A stretch of DNA of 59,979 nucleotides, from positions 1-59,979 of the forward strand of contig CAMOKH010000084.1 of NCBI GenBank assembly GCA_946617675.1. The letters are read 5' to 3'. Under the pieces are notes generated by a model that had not been told where the DNA came from, ran no database searches, and saw only the letters and a list, made by a program, of their open reading frames with translations. Both the position numbers and the translations under genes were made by a program. Each line of letters begins with the position of its first letter. Position 1 is the stretch's first letter. Origin of the DNA: an uncultured Prevotellaceae bacterium (GTDB taxonomy: Bacteria > Bacteroidota > Bacteroidia > Bacteroidales > Bacteroidaceae). This document shows positions 15,731-23,753 of this stretch, piece after piece.

Positions 15731-16683
15731 AGCAGCTGCTCGGCGGCGTGACGGGCGGGCTTGCCCGTGGCCGTCAGCGGAATCTGCACCACACTGACGT
15801 AGTGGCGCGGCTGCCAGTAGCGGGGCAGCACCGCCCTGCTGATGCGCTCGGCCTCGGCCGTGTCGCCCTCGACGAGCAGCACCACGGCCTCGCCGTATTT
15901 CTCGTCTTTCTGCTTAGTTATAAGATAAGGTACGCGCAGGTGGGGACGCAGCAGCCGCTCCACCTCCTCAGCCTGTATCTTCAGACCGCCCGAACAGATG
16001 ACGTTGTCGCGGCGGCCCAGTATCTTGAAGCGCCCGTCGCTGAGCAGCTCGGCCCGGTCGTTGGTCACGAGTGGACCGTCGTGCAGCGCAGGCGCGTCGA
16101 TGACGAGGCAGCCCTCGGCCGTGACCGACAGGCTGACGCCGGCCATCGGCGTGTACCACTCGGTAGCCTCCGGTCCGCTGAGCCGACGCAGGGCGACGTG
16201 CGAGAGTGTCTCCGTCATGCCGTAGCTGCTCCAGACGGCGCCAGGGAACGACCGCAGCTGGCGCTCCATGTCGGCGTCGATGGCGCCGCCGCCGATGATG
16301 AGCTGACCGACGCGCATCAGCCGCTCGCGCTGTTCGGCCACCCGCAGCGTGTTCCACACCTGCAGCGGCACCATCGCCGCAAAGTCTATATGCCCGTCGA
16401 CCGTGCCCAGCGGTTCTCCGCTGGGCTCAACGCTGACCAGCCGCAGCCCGCGAACCAGGCTCCTGACCACCATCATCTTGCCCGCTATATAGTCGAGCGA
16501 CATGCACAGCAGTGCCGTGTCGCCCTCGTGCAGTCCTAAGAAGTCGCACGTCATGCGGGCCGAGGCCTCCATGCGCCGCTTCTCGACCCACATCGGCTTC
16601 GGCTTGCCCGTCGACCCGCTGGTATGCACCAGCAGCGTCGTACTGTCGTTATGCCACTCGGCTAAAAACTCATCTATAGACAT
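15712..16683 (-). CDS. menE: o-Succinylbenzoate-CoA ligase
   Basis: 323 residues, a compact member of the AMP-forming ligase family, as in other Bacteroidales. It activates o-succinylbenzoate to its CoA thioester for MenB. The phosphate-binding 'HTSGSTGKPKPMWVEK' is near the N-terminus, 'WSSYGMTETLSHVALRRL' is the A5-like adenine motif, and 'DGRFKILGRRDNVICSGGLK' the hinge. The final Lys is in 'LTATGKPARHA'. The start codon lies at the edge of the repeat arm that separates it from the GxxExxY gene. A 20-bp palindrome with the same TTCT loop as the REP-like elements in the RAYT gene lies in the coding part (16406-16425). Confidence 0.9.
   Translation of the reverse strand: MSIDEFLAEWHNDSTTLLVHTSGSTGKPKPMWVEKRRMEASARMTCDFLGLHEGDTALLCMSLDYIAGKMMVVRSLVRGLRLVSVEPSGEPLGTVDGHIDFAAMVPLQVWNTLRVAEQRERLMRVGQLIIGGGAIDADMERQLRSFPGAVWSSYGMTETLSHVALRRLSGPEATEWYTPMAGVSLSVTAEGCLVIDAPALHDGPLVTNDRAELLSDGRFKILGRRDNVICSGGLKIQAEEVERLLRPHLRVPYLITKQKDEKYGEAVVLLVEGDTAEAERISRAVLPRYWQPRHYVSVVQIPLTATGKPARHAAEQLLQQPSR
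16406..16425. repeat. REP-like palindrome inside menE
   Basis: CCCAGCGGTTCTCCGCTGGG has an 8-bp stem and TTCT loop, the same core (GCGGTTCTCCGC) as the two palindromes in the RAYT gene. It encodes PSGEPLG on the minus strand, close to residues expected in MenE, so chance is not excluded. Confidence 0.45.
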
Positions 16684-16790
16684 ACTAACGTGTTTTTATT
16701 TTTGACATAGTAACATAAGAACATTTATTTTTGACAGAATAACATAAGGACATATATTTTGGACATAGTAACATAAGAACAAATTAATTG
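16679..16790. repeat. Left repeat arm beside the GxxExxY gene
   Basis: Three units of 29 bp start at 16704, 16733 and 16762 with the core GACATAGTAACATAAGAAC, preceded by a degenerate unit at 16679 that contains the menE start codon. The arm is in inverted orientation to the arm at 17177-17288. Confidence 0.85.
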
Positions 16791-17176
16791 TTTTCTGTTT
16801 TTCGATAGAGTCGGTATTTGCGCTTGAACTGTATAAGTTCGGAACCGAAATTGATAAGGAGGCCATTGTCGACACCTGTTGCGGTAAGGTAGTTCACCAA
16901 CTGCACTTCATGGGCAACATGCAAGGTCTGGACGGCCTTCAGTTCCAGGATGAGCATATTTTCGACCACGATATCAGCCTTGAAATCGCCCACCATCAAC
17001 CCATCATAGTACACGCATATCGGTTTTTCGACCTCAAAGGCCAACCCATGCTTCTTCAGTTCAATCAGCATAGCGTTCTTATACACCGACTCCAAATAGC
17101 CCGCCCCCAACTGTCTCCGTATGTTAACAGCGCAACCCATCACCTTCTTAATCAACTCCTCAATCCCCATTTCCAT
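16784..17176 (-). CDS. GxxExxY protein, PD-(D/E)XK nuclease-superfamily fold
   Basis: 130 residues, full length for the family. The signature G26-Y-L-E29-S-V-Y32 follows the N-terminal 'VMGCAVNIRRQLGAG'. The core has the PD-(D/E)XK arrangement: Asp68 in 'GDFKADIVVE' and E78-L-K80 in 'MLILELKAVQTL'. No function is established for these proteins; the fold suggests nucleic-acid cleavage or binding. It interrupts the menC-menE junction and is flanked by inverted arms of 29-bp repeats that extend from the menC stop to the menE start. It is AT-richer than the men genes. I infer a mobile or formerly mobile unit. Confidence 0.88.
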   Translation of the reverse strand: MEMGIEELIKKVMGCAVNIRRQLGAGYLESVYKNAMLIELKKHGLAFEVEKPICVYYDGLMVGDFKADIVVENMLILELKAVQTLHVAHEVQLVNYLTATGVDNGLLINFGSELIQFKRKYRLYRKTENN

Positions 17177-17288
17177 ATTCCACTCGTACGTTATTACGCC
17201 TCCCCCAATATGTCCTTATGTTATTATGTCCAAAAATTATGTCCTTATGTTAATATGTCTCCAAAAACAAATCGTATGTTATTATGTC
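17177..17288. repeat. Right repeat arm beside the GxxExxY gene
   Basis: On the minus strand three units (GACATAATAACATACG, GACATATTAACATAAGGAC, GACATAATAACATAAGGAC) and a fourth variant GGCGTAATAACGTACGAG lie at about 29-30 bp spacing. The menC stop codon (17282-17284) is part of the outermost unit. Confidence 0.85.
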
Positions 17289-18310
17289 TTCAACCAGAGC
17301 CGGTCGCCGCGGATCTCCAACGGCATCGGAATATTGTCAGTAAACAGCTGCCCCGTGCCCAGTCCTTGCGGTATCCTAATGTCGTCGCCGTAGACGCTGC
17401 TGCAGAACTGCGCGATAGCGTTCAGCCCGACGTTGCTCTCCAGGGCCGACGTTATCCACGAGCCGACGCCCTGTTCGCGCGCAGCCGCTATCCACTCGCG
17501 ACAGCCCGCCATGCCGCCGTGCAGCGACGGCTTCAGCACGATGTAGGCCGGCTTAATGACCGTCAGCAGATGCGACTTCATCTCGCGGTCGTTCACGCCT
17601 ATCAGCTCCTCGTCGAGAGCGATGGGCAGCGGCGACTCGCGGCACAGCTTGGCCATAAAGGCCCACTGTCCCTGCCGTATCGGCTGCTCGATAGAGTGAA
17701 TGTTATACTGCGACAGCAGTTCGAGCTTGTACAGCGCCTCGTCGAAGGGGAAGGCGCCGTTAGCGTCGAGCCGCAGCTCCACCTCGTGGAACGAGAAGCG
17801 GTCGCGGATTCGGCGCACCAGCTCCAGCTCCTGGTCGAAGTCGATGGCCCCAATCTTTAGCTTCACGCAGCCGAAGCCCTGTTCCAGCTTCTCCTCCATG
17901 CGCTGCAGCATCTCGTCGTAGTTGCCCATCCACACCAGTCCGTTGATGGGGATGCCCACCTCGCCGCGGCTGAAAGCCGTGTTATAGAGTGTCGAGTGTG
18001 GAGTGCTACACTCCAAACTAAGGACCGCCGTTTCGAGTCCGAAGAGCATCGAGGGGAAGTCGCGCATGGCCTCGTAGGGAATCTCGCCCGTCTGCTCCAG
18101 ACGGTCGCAGAAGCCCCGCAGCACCTCACCGTAGTTAGGCCGAGCGTCGCAGCTGAGGTCGGGCAGCGGGGCACACTCCCCCACCCCACAACGCTCACCG
18201 TCGCTGACGGTCACAAACCAGCTGCGCCGCTCGGTGTACACCCCGCGCGACGTCATTGCCGGCCGCTTAAAATGGAGCACACGCTCCGTTATCGTCACTT
18301 TCAGTTCCAT
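17282..18310 (-). CDS. menC: o-Succinylbenzoate synthase
   Basis: 342 residues of the enolase superfamily. It dehydrates SHCHC to o-succinylbenzoate in menaquinone synthesis. 'GCVKLKIGAIDFDQEL' holds the KxK catalytic lysine, metal ligands are in 'VELRLDANGAF', 'SIEQPI' and 'PIALDEELIG', and 'YIVLKPSLHGG' has the second catalytic lysine. 'GIPINGLVWMG' is typical of Bacteroidales MenC. A stretch SLECSTPHSTLYNTAF just before that motif is encoded by degenerate AGTGTGG heptamers (17981-18015), apparently replacing rather than lengthening the loop. The stop codon lies in the repeat arm; menB is 14 nt upstream. Confidence 0.9.
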   Translation of the reverse strand: MELKVTITERVLHFKRPAMTSRGVYTERRSWFVTVSDGERCGVGECAPLPDLSCDARPNYGEVLRGFCDRLEQTGEIPYEAMRDFPSMLFGLETAVLSLECSTPHSTLYNTAFSRGEVGIPINGLVWMGNYDEMLQRMEEKLEQGFGCVKLKIGAIDFDQELELVRRIRDRFSFHEVELRLDANGAFPFDEALYKLELLSQYNIHSIEQPIRQGQWAFMAKLCRESPLPIALDEELIGVNDREMKSHLLTVIKPAYIVLKPSLHGGMAGCREWIAAAREQGVGSWITSALESNVGLNAIAQFCSSVYGDDIRIPQGLGTGQLFTDNIPMPLEIRGDRLWLKT

Positions 18311-18324
18311 ACTTTTTATATAGT

Positions 18325-19182
<858 letters not shown>

Positions 19183-19201
19183 TGTATTTCAATTTTTTGT
19201 G

Positions 19202-19240
19202 CAAAGATACGAAATAATCGCGAATTATTTGCTATCTTTG
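19202..19240. promoter_or_regulatory. Divergent -7 elements for menB and the nucleoside kinase
   Basis: TATCTTTG occurs on the minus strand at 19209-19202 (towards menB) and on the plus strand at 19233-19240 (towards the kinase gene). Neither has a TTTG at the expected distance, so only the -7 parts are supported. Confidence 0.45.
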
Positions 19241-19261
19241 CAGACAAAATACCATTAACCC

Positions 19262-20941
19262 ATGCTACAAATCCGCTGTATCAACACCCACACGACGAAG
19301 AGCTTTCCCGAGGGGACGTCGCTGCTGGACGTCTACCAGGAGTTCCAGGACGATATCAAACTGCCGTACCCCGTGGTGTCGGCAAAGGTGAATAACGTGT
19401 CGCAAGGACTGAAGTTCCGACTGTTCCAGAACCGCGACGTGGAGTTTCTCGACGCCCGCGAAGGCTCAGGCCACCGCGTCTACGTGCGGTCGCTGAGCTT
19501 CGTGCTCTACAAGGCCACGCAGGACCTGTTTCCCGGTTCGAAGCTGTTCATCGAGCACTCGCTGTCGAGAGGGTTCTATTGCAACTTCAAGCCCAAAGAC
19601 GGGAGACTGGTGACCGACGAGATGGTGGAGCGCATCCGTGGCCGGATGCAGGAGATTATCGACCTCGACATGCCCTTCCGCCGCACGGAGGCCACCAACG
19701 AGGAGACCATCCGCGTGTTTACCGACCGCGGGTTCTCGGACAAGGTGAAGCTGCTGGAGACCAGCGGACAGATCTACAGCGACTACTACACGCTGGGCGA
19801 CACCGTCGACTACTACTACGGGCCGCTGGTGCCCTCGGCAGGCTACCTGAGGGTGTGGGGACTGGAGCGCTACGAGGAGGGGCTGCTGCTGCGCGTGCCC
19901 GACTGGAACTGCCCGTCGCGCCTGGCCGAGAAGGTGGACCAGCCCAAGACGTTCGAGATGTTTGCCGAGAAGACGCGCTGGGACATCATCATGCGGCTGT
20001 CGAATGCCGGCGACGTGAACAAGGCTATCATGCGGGGACACGCCTCGGAGCTGATACAGGTCTCGGAGGCCCTGCAGGAGAAGAAGATTGTGCAGATAGC
20101 CGAGGAGATTGACCGCCGCTTCCACCGCAAGAAGAACCCCGTCCGTCTGGTGCTGATTACAGGACCGTCGAGCTCGGGAAAGTCCACGTTCTGCAAGCGA
20201 CTGTCGGTACAGCTGCTGGCCTGCGGACTGAGGCCCATCTCGTTCTCGACCGACGACTACTTCGTGAACCGAGTGGACACGCCGAAGCTGCCCAACGGCG
20301 ACTACGACTTCGACAACGTCGAGGCGGTGGACCACCAGCTGCTGGGCGAACACCTGTCACGGCTGATGAAGGGCGAGACGGTGGAGGTGCCGGAGTACAA
20401 CTTCGTGACGGGCAAGCGCGAGTGGAACGGCAAGCGGCTCAGGCTGTCGGGCGACACGGTGCTCATCATCGAGGGTATCCACGCCCTGAACCCGCTGCTG
20501 ACCAACGGCGTCAGCGACACACTGAAGTACAAGGTCTACATCTCGGCGCTGACGAGCATCTCGCTCGACGACCACAACTGGATTCCCGTGCGCGACAACC
20601 GACTGCTGCGCCGCATCATCCGCGACTACAACAAGGGCGCCTACACCGCCCAGCAGACCATCAGCCAGTGGAAGAACGTCTGCGAGGCCGAGGAGCAGTG
20701 GATATTCCCCTACCAGGAGACGGCCGACGTGATGTTCAACTCGGCGCTGAACATCGAGTTCGCCGTGCTGCGCATCCACGCCGAGCTGATACTGGCCAGC
20801 GTGCCCCGCAACTGTCCGGAATACGCCGAGGCCCACCGTCTGCTGAAGTTCATCCACTACTTCCTGCCCATCAGCGACAAGGAGATACCGCCGACGTCGA
20901 TCATGCGCGAGTTCGTCGGCGGCTCCAGCTTCAAGTACTGA
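19262..20941 (+). CDS. Nucleoside (uridine-type) kinase with N-terminal TGS/ThrRS-like domains
   Basis: 559 residues. The N-terminus (about 1-60) is TGS-like ('NTHTTKSFPEGTSLLDVYQE'), residues about 60-260 resemble the second additional domain of threonyl-tRNA synthetase ('HSLSRGFYCNFK', 'YYYGPLVPSAGYLRVWGLER'), and from about 290 there is a phosphoribulokinase/uridine-kinase domain with P-loop 'GPSSSGKSTFCKRL', 'SFSTDDYFVNR' and 'VLIIEGIHALNP'. This fusion is standard in Bacteroidota and is generally annotated as nucleoside kinase; the exact substrate is unproven. It is transcribed away from menB and converges on the RAYT gene 15 nt away. Confidence 0.85.
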   Translation: MLQIRCINTHTTKSFPEGTSLLDVYQEFQDDIKLPYPVVSAKVNNVSQGLKFRLFQNRDVEFLDAREGSGHRVYVRSLSFVLYKATQDLFPGSKLFIEHSLSRGFYCNFKPKDGRLVTDEMVERIRGRMQEIIDLDMPFRRTEATNEETIRVFTDRGFSDKVKLLETSGQIYSDYYTLGDTVDYYYGPLVPSAGYLRVWGLERYEEGLLLRVPDWNCPSRLAEKVDQPKTFEMFAEKTRWDIIMRLSNAGDVNKAIMRGHASELIQVSEALQEKKIVQIAEEIDRRFHRKKNPVRLVLITGPSSSGKSTFCKRLSVQLLACGLRPISFSTDDYFVNRVDTPKLPNGDYDFDNVEAVDHQLLGEHLSRLMKGETVEVPEYNFVTGKREWNGKRLRLSGDTVLIIEGIHALNPLLTNGVSDTLKYKVYISALTSISLDDHNWIPVRDNRLLRRIIRDYNKGAYTAQQTISQWKNVCEAEEQWIFPYQETADVMFNSALNIEFAVLRIHAELILASVPRNCPEYAEAHRLLKFIHYFLPISDKEIPPTSIMREFVGGSSFKY

Positions 20942-20956
20942 TTTTCCCTGTTTCTT

Positions 20957-22045
20957 CTACTTGGCAAGATGCTCTGCCAAGCGGTTCAGGAAGAGGCATT
21001 GCTCACGGGAGATCGTACGGCGCTGCATGTGGTACTCCCAAGGGCTGACCATGAGCAAACGACCTTCGCAACAAGCATCGAAAGCCTCGCCAGAGGGTTT
21101 GTAGAGCGGGGGAAAACCATTCTCGCGGAGAAGGACTAAGCGATAGCCGCTGTCCATAGCTTCGCGCATAACGGCTTTCTCACGAGGTGAGACAGCAGCG
21201 CTGATAAGGACGCCACCGGCTTCGCCGAGCGCCAGCCACTCGCGGCGGTGGTCTTCGAACTCGGCGTCGGTGTAGGCACGATGGACGACGACCGCCGCCC
21301 TGTCGGGGATGTCGAGGAGGAAGCGGTTGCCAATGATCTGACAGGGGTGATCCATCAGTGGTACCTGATGAAGGACGGTGAAATACTCCGGATGCAGCCG
21401 CTTGATGAACAGGCGGCGGGGGTTGTCGTCGAGGTAGCGCTTCCAGTTGTCGAGCTGGCCGTCGCGGAGCAGGATCTTATCGCAATACCCTTTCTCGAAA
21501 AGGACGCGGCGAGGGGCGGCAGCCCCTTGCGGAGAACCGCAAGGCACGGGAGCGGCGGACGAAGCGGCGGCGGACGAGGCGGCGGCGGACGAAGCGGCGG
21601 CGGCCCCGGTGCCCTGCGGTTCTCCGCAGGGAGCAGCTGCGTCCTGAAGCGCCCACCAAGCGCGGGAGCAGCCGCTCTTGAAGCCGCTCACGACGTGCCC
21701 GAGATGCCTCCCTTCGGGCAGCGGTGCTTTCACCCGGACAATGAGATGAAGATGGTCGGGCATCACGCAGAGCTTCCAGACTTCAACCATCGGGTAATAT
21801 CGGGAAATCTTCAGCAGCTCGACATCGCGGACCATCTGGCCCAAGGGGGAAAGTTCGACCTTGGGGGCATCAGCCGTTCCACACAACCGCCCAAACAAGG
21901 GCTGACGCCCTTCGACGACCAGCGTCAGCATATAAGTGCCCACGCCATGATAGTCGTGCGAAGACAGCCGACGGTTCATCGTATGCTGCACATCGCTGAC
22001 GTTCACTCCGGCCGCAATGGCCTCAGCCTTGCTTTTGCTCTTCAT
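20957..22045 (-). CDS. REP-associated tyrosine transposase (RAYT, Y1/IS200-like) carrying a BIME-like unit within its own frame
   Basis: 362 residues. The HUH motif is in 'VMPDHLHLIVRVKAPLPEG' and the downstream 'LGHVVSGFKSGCSRAWW' occupies the place of the Tyr-bearing helix, where Phe rather than Tyr seems to stand, so catalysis is uncertain. 'FEKGYCDKILLRDGQLDNWK' is a family block; the C-terminal 150 residues ('GGVLISAAVSPREKAVMREA', 'LLRENGFPPLYKPSGEAFDA') are the extension seen in Bacteroidales relatives. Residues around 135-170 (PCGEPQG, four ASSAA-type repeats, PCGSPQG) are encoded by two inverted REP-like palindromes with 15-bp repeats between. The start overlaps menD by 23 nt; a later start at Met23 is possible. 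Confidence 0.85.
   Translation of the reverse strand: MKSKSKAEAIAAGVNVSDVQHTMNRRLSSHDYHGVGTYMLTLVVEGRQPLFGRLCGTADAPKVELSPLGQMVRDVELLKISRYYPMVEVWKLCVMPDHLHLIVRVKAPLPEGRHLGHVVSGFKSGCSRAWWALQDAAAPCGEPQGTGAAAASSAAASSAAASSAAPVPCGSPQGAAAPRRVLFEKGYCDKILLRDGQLDNWKRYLDDNPRRLFIKRLHPEYFTVLHQVPLMDHPCQIIGNRFLLDIPDRAAVVVHRAYTDAEFEDHRREWLALGEAGGVLISAAVSPREKAVMREAMDSGYRLVLLRENGFPPLYKPSGEAFDACCEGRLLMVSPWEYHMQRRTISREQCLFLNRLAEHLAK
21525..21631. repeat. BIME-like unit: two inverted REP-like palindromes with 15-bp repeats between
   Basis: CCTTGCGGAGAACCGCAAGG (21525-21544; 8-bp stem, AGAA loop) and CCCTGCGGTTCTCCGCAGGG (21612-21631; 8-bp stem, TTCT loop) have the same core in opposite orientation. The 67 nt between consist of about four 15-bp units of the type GCGGCGGCGGACGAA. 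The whole block is in frame within the RAYT gene. Confidence 0.85.
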
Positions 22046-23678
22046 AATACGCCTTGAACGCGCGCTCGTCGTCGGCGGCGTCGGTCGTGACTTCGAGAAG
22101 GACGGGGCGCGTGGTCTCTATATTAAATAAGGTGTCGATGGCGGGTTGCAGCTGCTCCATACTCTCTGCCTTCAGATAGACAACATCGCACTGGCGGCAG
22201 ATGCCCTCGGCGCTGGTCTTGTGGGCGGCGGCGACAAGACTGTCGCGGGCAGGACTCTGCTCCAGGCCCCGCAGCAGGTTGAAGATGCCACCGCGGCCGT
22301 TGTTCAGCAGCAGGATGCGCAGGTTTCCACGCAGGTTCTGGTTCCACAGCGCATTCTGGTCGTAGAAGAAGCTGAGGTCGCCGATGACGCAGAACACCTT
22401 TTCATCAGTGGCGCAGGAGAAGCCGGCCGCCGCCGAGAGCGACCCCTCGATGCCGTTGACGCCGCGGTTGCACCAGACGTGATGGGGGGCATAGATATTG
22501 GCCAGGCGGACGGCGGTGCTGTTAGCATAATGAACGATTCCCTCCCGGAAATGCTGCTCAAAACATTTCACGGCGGCCATCTGCGAATAGGCAGGCTGAT
22601 AGTCGGCGGCCTTCCGCGAGGCTCGCGACAGGGCGGCGAGCCACTGGCGGCGGTAGTCGGCCGACGACAGGCGGCGGTGGCTGAGCTTATGGCTGAGCGA
22701 CTGCAGGACCGACTCGGCGTCGCCGACGACGATGCCGCGCAGGTTCTGGAACGTGTCCTCGACATCGCCCGACGGACTGATGCGCCACGTCTGGGCATCG
22801 TCGGCGCGGCGCAGGAACTGGCGCAGACGCTTGCTGACGACGGTGCCGCCGACGTGGATGATGAAGTCGGGCGGCAGCAGCCGCTCCCCGTCGCCCGTAC
22901 CCTGATTCTCGGCAAAGAGCACCTCGTCGAAATGGCTGACATGAGGGAAGGCCGACAGCGACTCGTGGAGCACGATGACATGGCTGAAGAGGAAGTCGAC
23001 ACCGATGCCCTCGAAGTCGTGGGGACTGGTCTGGCCGAAGACGATCATCGGGCGGCGGGCCGCCATGAGACCGTCGACGAACTCGGTGTGCAGGCAGTCG
23101 TAGTCGCGGATGGGCAACGTGCGTATAATGCGTCGCACAGCGGGGAGGCTGGGCACGGTGAAGCTGAACAGCGGCTCGCTGATAGGCACGTTGATGTGTA
23201 CTGGTCGGGGGTCGTCGGCCGTAGCGTCGAGCAGGGCCTCGTTGACGAGACGGTTGCAGTGCCACGCATCGCCCTCGGGCAGCGACACGGAGCAGCGGAC
23301 GAAGCGTCCCAGCGCTCCGGGCTGCGGCAGCGTCTGTCCGTCGAGCTGGTCGATCCATGCCTCGGGGCGGTCGGCGCTGACGACGACGAGCGGCAGGTGC
23401 TGATACCACGCCTCGGCGACGGCCGGGGCCAGGTTGAGCAGGGCCGTACCGCTGGTGACGCAGACGACGACGGGCTGTCCGGTGGCCTGTGCCATGCCGA
23501 GGGCATAGAAGCCGGCCGAGCGCTCGTCGGTCACGGGGAAGCTCCTGATGCTGGGACAGGCGAACAGGTTATGCACGATGGGGGCATTCCGACTGCCTGG
23601 GCAGACGACGGCGTGACGGACGCCGTGAGCGACGAGCAGCGCCGTCAGCTGGTTTACGTTTTCCTTATTGCTAAACAC
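22023..23678 (-). CDS. menD: 2-Succinyl-5-enolpyruvyl-6-hydroxy-3-cyclohexene-1-carboxylate synthase
   Basis: 551 residues, full length. A thiamine-diphosphate enzyme that joins isochorismate and 2-oxoglutarate. N-terminal 'VCPGSRNAPIVHNL' and 'TDERSAGFYALGMAQATGQP' and 'VVCVTSGTALLNLAPAVAEA' are typical; the ThDP motif is 'GDLSFFYDQNALWNQNLRGN' followed by LLLNNGRGGIF. It follows menF after a 75-nt heptamer array. Its 3' end overlaps the start of the RAYT gene, so the RAYT is on the men transcript. Confidence 0.93.
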   Translation of the reverse strand: MFSNKENVNQLTALLVAHGVRHAVVCPGSRNAPIVHNLFACPSIRSFPVTDERSAGFYALGMAQATGQPVVVCVTSGTALLNLAPAVAEAWYQHLPLVVVSADRPEAWIDQLDGQTLPQPGALGRFVRCSVSLPEGDAWHCNRLVNEALLDATADDPRPVHINVPISEPLFSFTVPSLPAVRRIIRTLPIRDYDCLHTEFVDGLMAARRPMIVFGQTSPHDFEGIGVDFLFSHVIVLHESLSAFPHVSHFDEVLFAENQGTGDGERLLPPDFIIHVGGTVVSKRLRQFLRRADDAQTWRISPSGDVEDTFQNLRGIVVGDAESVLQSLSHKLSHRRLSSADYRRQWLAALSRASRKAADYQPAYSQMAAVKCFEQHFREGIVHYANSTAVRLANIYAPHHVWCNRGVNGIEGSLSAAAGFSCATDEKVFCVIGDLSFFYDQNALWNQNLRGNLRILLLNNGRGGIFNLLRGLEQSPARDSLVAAAHKTSAEGICRQCDVVYLKAESMEQLQPAIDTLFNIETTRPVLLEVTTDAADDERAFKAYYEEQKQG

Positions 23679-23687
23679 CTCTGATTA

Positions 23688-23753
23688 TTTACGATTTACG
23701 ATTTTCGATTTACAATTATCAATTGTCAATTGTCAATTCTCAATTCCCAATTC
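23688..23753. repeat. About nine to ten heptamers between menF and menD
   Basis: From 23691: ACGATTT x2, TCGATTT, ACAATTA, TCAATTG x2, TCAATTC x2, CCAATTC in one continuous 7-nt phase, ending exactly at the menF stop codon (23754-23756). Confidence 0.85.

Noticed and set aside
21447..21647. Small Ala/Asp/Glu-repeat ORF on the plus strand within the RAYT gene
   Set aside because: It is only the other strand of the 15-bp repeats and palindromes.
22146..23684. Long plus-strand open frame (512 codons) opposite menD
   Set aside because: It is the antisense shadow of a GC-rich gene; no plausible product, and menD is certain.
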